Positions 58,590-64,000 of a stretch of 64,000 nucleotides of DNA are shown piece by piece. The notes under the pieces are model-generated. The model had not been told where the DNA came from, ran no database searches, and saw only the letters and a program-made list of their open reading frames with translations. A program made the translations under genes and the position numbers. Source of the DNA: Streptomyces sp. SID12501. GTDB taxonomy: Bacteria > Actinomycetota > Actinomycetes > Streptomycetales > Streptomycetaceae. Where the stretch lies: positions 124,001 through 188,000 of the forward strand of contig NZ_JAAGLU010000003.1 in the NCBI RefSeq assembly GCF_010550245.1, read 5' to 3'. Every line of letters starts with the position of its first letter. Within the stretch, counting starts at the first letter, position 1.

Positions 58590-60454
58590 TGGGCGAACCG
58601 CAGGACGACGAGGACAACGAGGCGTTGGAGGAACTGCTCGTATTCATCCGGGAATCCCGCGGTTTCGACTTCAGGGGCTACAAGCGTTCGACGCTGGCCC
58701 GGCGCATCCACAAGCGGATGACGGACGTCGGTATTCGCTCGTACCCGGACTACCAGGATCTCCTGGAGACCAACACCGAGGAATTCGGCGTCCTCTTCAA
58801 CACGATCCTGATCAACGTCACCTCCTTCTTCCGCGACCCGGAAGCCTGGACCCTCCTCCAGCACGAGGTCGTACCCGAGCTGCTCACGACCCTCGATCCC
58901 GAGCAGGAGATCAGAGTGTGGAGCGCGGGCTGCTCCAGCGGCGAGGAGGCGTACTCGATGGCCATGATGTTCTCGGAGGCGCTCGGCGTCGAGGAGTGCC
59001 TGCGGCGCGTCAAGATCTACGCCACGGACGTCGACGAGGAAGCGCTGCGCGAAGCCCGTTCCGGGCTGTACACGTCGAGGTCGCTGGAACCGCTCCCCTC
59101 GGAGATAAGGGAGAAGTACTTCGAGCAGAACAGCGCGCAGTTCAGCTTCCACCCCGACCTGCGACGTCGGGTGATCTTCGGGCGGCACGACATCACCCGT
59201 GACGCCCCGATCTCCCGGCTCGACCTGCTCGTGTGCCGGAACACGCTGATGTACTTCAATGTCGAGGCCCAGACGCAGATCGTCGACCGTTTCCATTTCG
59301 CCCTGCGCCCCAGCGGCTTCCTCTTCCTCGGCAAGGCCGAGATGCTGCTGAACGACAGCGAGCGGTTCGAAGTGGTGAACATGCGTCAGCGTGTCTTCCG
59401 GCGCCGGGTCGGCAACAACGGACTGACCTACCATCCGGCCCCTTTGAAAATCAGGGGGGGCACAGGTGGCGAGGTGCACTCGGTGGCGCGCGCCCGCCAG
59501 TTGCGCGACCTGGTGCTCGACGCCGGACCCACCCCGTCGATCGCCCTCGACAGCGACGGAACCGTCGTGACGGTCAACAACCAGGCCAGGATCCAGCTCG
59601 GCCTGACCACCGGTGACATCGGCCGTCCCTTCCAGGACCTGGAAGTCTCCTACCGGCCGGTCGAACTCCGTTCCCTGATCGACCAGTCCATGCACGAGCG
59701 CCGGATCCTCCGGGTCAACCGGGTCGAGCGCCGGGCGAGCGAGGACGTCCAGTACTACGACATCATCATCCAGCCGCTCACCGGACCCAGCGGACTGCAC
59801 GTCGCCACCGTGATCTCGTTCACCGACGTGACCGTCGCCACGCATCTGAAGGCCGAGGTCAAGCGGGCCCGGGAGGAGCTGGAGACCGCGTACGAGGAAC
59901 TCCAGTCCACCAACGAAGAGTTGGAGACCACCAACGAAGAACTCCAGTCCAGCATCGAGGAACTGGAGACGACGAACGAAGAACTCCAGTCCACCAACGA
60001 AGAGTTGGAGACCACCAACGAAGAACTCCAGTCCGGCAACGAGGAACTGGAGACGATGAACGAGGAGATGCGCATCCGCACGGACGAACTGGACGAGGCC
60101 AGGGTATTCCTGGAGGCGGTTCTGACGAGCATCGCGGCGGGTGTGGTGGTCCTGGGCAAGGACCTGAAGGTCAAGAGCTGGAACCGGGGCGCCGTCGACC
60201 TGTGGGGGCTGCGCGTGGACGAGGTGATCGGCGAGCCCTTCTTCGAACTGGACTTCGGGCTGCCCACCAGACAGTTGCGGCCCGTCGTGGAGCAGTGCCT
60301 GGAGACCCGCAGTCGCTCCGGCCCGATCGGCGTCGAGGCCCTGAGCCGCATCGGCCGGCCCATCAGCTGCGACGTGTTCTTCTCCCCGTTCGGCGGGAAC
60401 CACGGTGGCGTCGTCCTGATGATGGAGGAGAGCCGAGGCGATGTCCCCGACTGA
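58589..60454 (+). CDS. CheR methyltransferase - PAS - coiled coil - PAS protein
   Basis: A 621-residue fusion. The CheR N-terminal helices (GFDFRGYKRSTLARRIHKRM) and SAM-binding domain (VWSAGCSSGEEAYSMAM near 112-128, LLVCRNTLMYFN near 215) occupy 1-275. A PAS domain lies near 305-410. Residues 424-499 are a perfect heptad-type coiled coil made of repeats of LETTNEELQSTNEE. A second PAS domain fills 505-615. The kinase domain found in longer CheB/CheR/PAS hybrids is absent. ATG 58589 is chosen by GAGAGG five bases upstream. It should methylate Glu residues on a partner, with CheB reversing it; the PAS domains would sense light, redox or ligand. Confidence 0.9.
   Translation: MGEPQDDEDNEALEELLVFIRESRGFDFRGYKRSTLARRIHKRMTDVGIRSYPDYQDLLETNTEEFGVLFNTILINVTSFFRDPEAWTLLQHEVVPELLTTLDPEQEIRVWSAGCSSGEEAYSMAMMFSEALGVEECLRRVKIYATDVDEEALREARSGLYTSRSLEPLPSEIREKYFEQNSAQFSFHPDLRRRVIFGRHDITRDAPISRLDLLVCRNTLMYFNVEAQTQIVDRFHFALRPSGFLFLGKAEMLLNDSERFEVVNMRQRVFRRRVGNNGLTYHPAPLKIRGGTGGEVHSVARARQLRDLVLDAGPTPSIALDSDGTVVTVNNQARIQLGLTTGDIGRPFQDLEVSYRPVELRSLIDQSMHERRILRVNRVERRASEDVQYYDIIIQPLTGPSGLHVATVISFTDVTVATHLKAEVKRAREELETAYEELQSTNEELETTNEELQSSIEELETTNEELQSTNEELETTNEELQSGNEELETMNEEMRIRTDELDEARVFLEAVLTSIAAGVVVLGKDLKVKSWNRGAVDLWGLRVDEVIGEPFFELDFGLPTRQLRPVVEQCLETRSRSGPIGVEALSRIGRPISCDVFFSPFGGNHGGVVLMMEESRGDVPD
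59876..60063 (+). repeat. 42-bp coding repeats of the coiled coil
   Basis: Units of 14 codons repeat, and an 84-bp double unit recurs almost exactly (segments starting near 59893 and 59977). The near-identity at the DNA level, not only in the protein, points to recent expansion or gene conversion. Copy number could vary between strains. Confidence 0.7.
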
Positions 60455-60476
60455 TCCTGCGGCGTAGCCTGGGCTC

Positions 60477-61331
60477 ATGGACCCGAAGGGGCGCAGGGAA
60501 GACCTCGGTCTGGCAGCGATGGCACGGCAACGTGCCGCGCTGGCCCATGAGCGGGCGGACCGGGCCGAGGCCGCCGCCGAGCGGCACGAACTGCTGGCGG
60601 CGAAACCCGGACGGGAGTTGCACAGCCAGATCGCGAGTACGCATCGCAGAACCGCCGAGTGCCATCGCGCCTCGGCACGCCTCCAGGACAGCTTCGCCCT
60701 CCGCGCGGCGGCGTGGACCGGCGGGCGGGGCACCCGGCCGCGGTTCATGACGGTGGTCGCGGAGGCGTGCGGTACCGACAGCGCGGCGATGGCACTGATC
60801 GACACCGAGCAGAACCATCTCGCGGTCGCGGTCTCCGACCAGCTCTCCCGCGCGGCCCAGGACCTGGAGTACGTACTCGGTGAGGGTCCGGGCCAGGACG
60901 CGGCGGCGGAACACCGTCCGGTGCATGTGTCCGGGCCCGAGATCGAGAAGCGCTGGCCGGGGTACGGGCCTTCCCTGGTCTCGCTGGGCATCGCCTCGGT
61001 GGCCGCCGTACCGCTGCAGATACAGGGCAGCTGTATCGGGGCGCTGACGGTGTTCGACCCGCGGCCCGCGGACGCGAGGCCCGCCCGTCTCGCCGAGGTC
61101 GCCGAGGCCCTCACCCGCATCGTGCTGCTCGATCCCGACGCCGATCCGGACCTCTACGGCGGAACCGACGTGCGAGCCACCGTGCACCAGGCGGCCGGCA
61201 TGGTTTCCGTACGGATCGGCTGCTCCGTCATGGACGCGCTGGCGCTCATCAAGGCCGTGGCGTTCGCCGAGGAGGTGTCCTCCGACGCCCTCGCCCGGCA
61301 GATCGTGCACGGGGACCGGAAACTCATCTGA
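60477..61331 (+). CDS. GAF-ANTAR RNA-binding antiterminator
   Basis: A 284-residue regulator. Residues 1-75 are a charged helical region (RERADRAEAAAERHELLAA type). A GAF domain spans about 80-220 (CGTDSAAMALIDTEQNHLAV, GIASVAAVPLQIQG). The C-terminal ANTAR three-helix domain (VHQAAGMVSVRIGCSVMDAL) is near 235-284. ANTAR proteins bind paired hairpins in nascent RNA. The ATG has no ribosome site, but TAGCCT lies six bases upstream, consistent with a leaderless transcript. It is followed 12 bases later by a second GAF-ANTAR gene. Confidence 0.87.
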   Translation: MDPKGRREDLGLAAMARQRAALAHERADRAEAAAERHELLAAKPGRELHSQIASTHRRTAECHRASARLQDSFALRAAAWTGGRGTRPRFMTVVAEACGTDSAAMALIDTEQNHLAVAVSDQLSRAAQDLEYVLGEGPGQDAAAEHRPVHVSGPEIEKRWPGYGPSLVSLGIASVAAVPLQIQGSCIGALTVFDPRPADARPARLAEVAEALTRIVLLDPDADPDLYGGTDVRATVHQAAGMVSVRIGCSVMDALALIKAVAFAEEVSSDALARQIVHGDRKLI

Positions 61332-61343
61332 GGGAGAGGTGCC

Positions 61344-62081
61344 ATGACACCCGAACAGCGGCTGGCCGACGCGTTCGTAGCCCTGGCCGGCGGCACGGCG
61401 AACAGCTCATCGGACGGGCCCGGGCCGTTGTCCGTGCTGGCGCACCGCGCCCCGGCCCTGCTCGGCACCCATGCCGCGACCGTGGTGTTCGCCCCCGAGG
61501 GCTACGACGCGGCGCACGTGACGGGCTCCAATCCCCAGGTGTCGCTCCTGGAACACGAAGCCGTCGGGTGGCGGGAGGGGCCCGGTCACGACTGTCGTCA
61601 GGCCGGCACGGGGCCCCGGACCCCGGCGGCTCTCGACAGCGGTCCCGCCAGGCGGCGGTGGCCGCACTACACGCCACGGGCGCTGAAGCTGGGCTACACC
61701 CACGTCGTGGCCCTCCCTCTGCGCGGACACAGCGGAACGAGCGGCGCGCTCATCCTGCTGTCCTGCACACGGCACGCCTTCTCCCCGGCGACGCTGGAGC
61801 TCGGGCGGTCGCTCGCGGACTTCACCGCCGTCGTCCTGGAACACGCCCGCGAGGCCGACCGCAGTCGGACGCTCACCGCCCAGCTGGAACAGGCGTTGAC
61901 CAGCCGCGTCGTCATCGAACAGGCGAAGGGCGTGCTCGCGACCCTCCGTGCGGTGTCTCTGGACGAAGCCTTCGATCTTCTGCGCAAACACGCCCGGTCA
62001 CGTCAGCGACCGCTGAAGGACGTGGCCCGCGATGTGGTCGAAGGACGCGCGGCTTCCGATCTGACCCGTCCCACGCCCTGA
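61344..62081 (+). CDS. GAF-ANTAR RNA-binding antiterminator, second copy
   Basis: A 245-residue GAF-ANTAR protein. GAF spans about 15-165 (LGTHAATVVFAPEGYDAAHV, YTHVVALPLRGHSGTSGALI) and ANTAR about 180-235 (TSRVVIEQAKGVLATLRAVS, DEAFDLLRKHARSRQRPLKD), the latter much closer to the consensus than that of its neighbour. GAGGG and AGAGG precede the ATG. The tandem pair may form a heterodimer that senses a ligand through two GAF domains. Confidence 0.9.
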   Translation: MTPEQRLADAFVALAGGTANSSSDGPGPLSVLAHRAPALLGTHAATVVFAPEGYDAAHVTGSNPQVSLLEHEAVGWREGPGHDCRQAGTGPRTPAALDSGPARRRWPHYTPRALKLGYTHVVALPLRGHSGTSGALILLSCTRHAFSPATLELGRSLADFTAVVLEHAREADRSRTLTAQLEQALTSRVVIEQAKGVLATLRAVSLDEAFDLLRKHARSRQRPLKDVARDVVEGRAASDLTRPTP

Positions 62082-62217
62082 CCTCCGAGCGGGACCTCGG
62101 CGGCTTGGCTACGCTTGACCTCGAGTTCGCATATCGCCATACACATCCGCATACGTCCCGTTTGGATTGATCTTTCATTGCGCTCCGAAATCGCGCAAAT
62201 GTTCTAAGGAACCGAAC

Positions 62218-63327
62218 ATGGGTCCCGGTGCCGGCCGTCCAGCCATGAAGCGCAGGTTCCTCGCGGTCTCGGTCGTCGCCGGTCTGGGCCTCCTCGGGGC
62301 CTGCGGCGCCGGGGACGGGGGTGGGGGCAGTGGCGCCGACGGTGACAGTCCCACCGTGGGTGTTCTCATGCCCGGAGGTGGCGATTCGCGGTTCGGGCAG
62401 TTCGACAAGCCCCTCATCGTGAAGAAGCTGAAGCAGTTGTGCCCGGACTGTCCTGCCGCGATCGTCGCCGCCACTGCCGACCCGGCGGTTCAGCAGCAGC
62501 AGTTCGAGGCGATGATCACCCGGGGCGTGGATGTGCTCATCCTCGCCGCCGTCGACCCCCAGCTGATGCGTCCCTCCGTCGAGGCCGCGCACCGGGCCGG
62601 TGTTCCCGTCGTCGCCTATGACCGGCTCGCGCAGGGGCCGATCTCCGGGTACGTCACCTTCGACGGGGAGGAGGTCGGGCGCCTACAGGGTGAGGGGCTG
62701 CTGAAGGCCATGGGCGACAAGGCCGACGGTGGGCGGATCGTCATGATGAACGGAGCCACCACCGATCCCAACGCCGGGTGGTACAAGGAGGGCGCGCTTG
62801 CCGTGCTCAAGGGCAGGGTGACGATCGGCAAGTCGTACGACACCGTCGGATGGCGGCCCGAGAACGCCTACGTCAACATGACCGGTGCCATCGCCGCCCT
62901 CGGCGCGGAGAACATCGACGGCGTTCTCTCCGCCAACGACAGCATGGCCGGTGCCGTCGTCTCCGCCTTCAACGCCGCCAAGGTCAGACCGCTGCCCCCG
63001 ATCACCGGGCAGGACGCCGACCTCATGGCCGTACGGCGGATCGTCAAGGGCGAGCAGTACATGACCGTCTACAAGCCCTTCAGGCGCGCGACCGACGCGA
63101 CCGTCGAGATGGCCGTCGCCCTCGGTCGCGGCGAGAAGGTCGAGGCCATCGCCACCGGGTCCGTCGACAGTCCCACCACCAAGAACGTGCCGGCGGTCCT
63201 GCTGCCGTCCGTCTCGGTGACTGTCGCCGATATCGGGGAGACGCTGGTGAAGGACGGTATGTACACCGTCGACGAGATCTGTACGCCCGCTCTCCGGTCC
63301 GCCTGTGACCGGGCCGGGCTCATGTGA
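62218..63327 (+). CDS. Sugar ABC transporter substrate-binding lipoprotein (xylose/ribose type)
   Basis: A 369-residue periplasmic-binding-protein-like I lipoprotein. The signal (KRRFLAVSVVAGLGLLGAC) has lipobox LGAC. The two-lobed sugar-binding core has VGVLMPGGGDSRFGQFDKPL, AMITRGVDVLILAAVDPQ, VPVVAYDRL, NAGWYKEGALAVL, VLSANDSMAGAVVSAF and TGQDADLMAVRRIVKGEQYM, as in XylF-type proteins. ATG 62218 has AAGGA seven bases upstream; a second ATG at 62245 would also give a signal. The ABC ATPase follows 66 bases downstream, so the pair starts an importer operon for a pentose or related sugar. Confidence 0.9.
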   Translation: MGPGAGRPAMKRRFLAVSVVAGLGLLGACGAGDGGGGSGADGDSPTVGVLMPGGGDSRFGQFDKPLIVKKLKQLCPDCPAAIVAATADPAVQQQQFEAMITRGVDVLILAAVDPQLMRPSVEAAHRAGVPVVAYDRLAQGPISGYVTFDGEEVGRLQGEGLLKAMGDKADGGRIVMMNGATTDPNAGWYKEGALAVLKGRVTIGKSYDTVGWRPENAYVNMTGAIAALGAENIDGVLSANDSMAGAVVSAFNAAKVRPLPPITGQDADLMAVRRIVKGEQYMTVYKPFRRATDATVEMAVALGRGEKVEAIATGSVDSPTTKNVPAVLLPSVSVTVADIGETLVKDGMYTVDEICTPALRSACDRAGLM

Positions 63328-63393
63328 CGAGTCCGATGCGCTCGGTGAGTCCGGTGGGTTCGGTGGGTTCGATGAGTTCCAAGGAGGTGGCCC

Positions 63394-64000
63394 GTGCCCG
63401 GTCAGCCCCTGCTGGCGTTGCGCGGTGTCTCCAAGCGGTTCGCCGCCGTGCAGGCACTCGTCGACATCGAGCTGGAGGTCAGGGCCGGGGAAGTGGTCGC
63501 CCTGGTCGGTGACAACGCCGCCGGGAAGTCCACCCTGGTCAAGGTGATCTCGGGGGTCGGGCCCCCGGACAAGGGCGTTGTCGAGTGGGAGGGCAGCGCC
63601 GTCCAGATCCGGCGGCCACAGGACGCCAGCCTCCTCGGGATCGCGACCGTCTACCAGGACCTCGCGATGTGCGAGAACCTCGATGTCGTCGCCAACCTCT
63701 TCCTCGGCCGGGAGATCCACCGCTTCGGCATCCTCGACGAGGTCGAGATGGAGCGTCGTACCCGCGAGCTGCTGCACACGCTCTCCATCCGGATTCCCGA
63801 CGTACGGGTGCCGCTCGCCAGTCTCTCCGGCGGCCAGCGGCAGGTCGTCGCGATCACCCGTTCGTTTCTGGCCTCGCCCCGGCTGCTGCTGCTCGACGAG
63901 CCCACCGCCTCCCTGGGCATCCAGCAGACCAACCAGCTCCTCGACCTGATCGAGGAGCTGCGCGACCAAGGGCTCGGGGTGCTTCTCATCAGCCACAACA
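63394..64000 (+). CDS. Sugar ABC transporter ATP-binding protein, 3' end cut by window
   Basis: The first 202 residues of an ABC ATPase of the XylG/RbsA type. Walker A is GDNAAGKST, the Q-loop is in VYQDLAMCEN, the signature is LSGGQRQVVAI, and Walker B is LLLLDEPTA. The H-loop is reached (LISHN) just at the window edge. GTG at 63394 has AAGGAGGT five bases upstream. XylG-type proteins carry two ABC domains or, in many Streptomyces, only one; the window ends too early to decide. A permease gene is expected next. Confidence 0.9.
   Translation, partial: MPGQPLLALRGVSKRFAAVQALVDIELEVRAGEVVALVGDNAAGKSTLVKVISGVGPPDKGVVEWEGSAVQIRRPQDASLLGIATVYQDLAMCENLDVVANLFLGREIHRFGILDEVEMERRTRELLHTLSIRIPDVRVPLASLSGGQRQVVAITRSFLASPRLLLLDEPTASLGIQQTNQLLDLIEELRDQGLGVLLISHN

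Overview
The window is GC-rich (about 70%) chromosomal DNA from a Streptomyces or close relative. The evidence is the codon use with strong G/C third positions, frequent GTG and TTG starts, Ser/Ala/Gly-rich secreted proteins, actinobacterial families (GAF-ANTAR pairs, HTH-STAND-WD40 protein, one-chain indolepyruvate oxidoreductase) and a pSAM2-style tRNA-Pro 3'-end repeat. All calls come from reading the sequence; no database search was run.

Layout. 1-14.6 kb is a secretion and polymer-degradation region: a truncated GH43 enzyme with an AbfB domain, a large subtilase, an HTH-STAND-WD40 protein, a lipoprotein polysaccharide deacetylase and a lipoprotein esterase, with three decayed genes between them. 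15-40 kb is a catabolic region. It holds a PucR-type regulator with a fused indolepyruvate:ferredoxin oxidoreductase and an SDR; a minus-strand operon (alpha/beta hydrolase, homogentisate dioxygenase, leuB-, SRPBCC-, leuC-, leuD-like) divergent from a GntR/UTRA regulator and followed by acetoacetyl-CoA synthetase; a TetR/51-aa ORF/beta-helix-like unit with a second beta-helix-like paralogue; and a second GntR/UTRA regulator beside a coupled FAH hydrolase - FAD monooxygenase - ring-cleavage dioxygenase operon that ends in a truncated acetoacetyl-CoA synthetase. 41-42.8 kb is a tannase-like esterase. 42.9-48.5 kb is a sugar-acid (threonate/erythronate-type) operon with its FCD regulator. 49.4-56.7 kb is a 7.2-kb accessory island bounded by 51-bp direct repeats of a tRNA-Pro 3' half, holding an antitoxin with a truncated toxin, a STAND NTPase, a SUKH-like protein, an LRV-repeat protein and a Uma2 nuclease. 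57-62 kb is a signalling cluster (STAS, CheB, CheR-PAS, two GAF/ANTAR regulators). 62.2-64 kb starts a sugar ABC importer that runs off the window.

How the genes may work together. The most interesting unit is 20.7-30.1 kb. Homogentisate dioxygenase would make maleylacetoacetate and the linked acetoacetyl-CoA synthetase would use acetoacetate. No maleylacetoacetate isomerase is seen; instead there is a leuC/leuD/leuB-like hydratase and beta-decarboxylating dehydrogenase set without leuA. Three copies of one operator-like sequence (CACAT-NNN-AATATG) sit at the hydrolase/hmgA operon, the gntR gene and the ligase gene and tie them into one likely regulon. Remnants of IS30, IS3 and IS1380 transposases and several broken genes show a history of insertion and decay.
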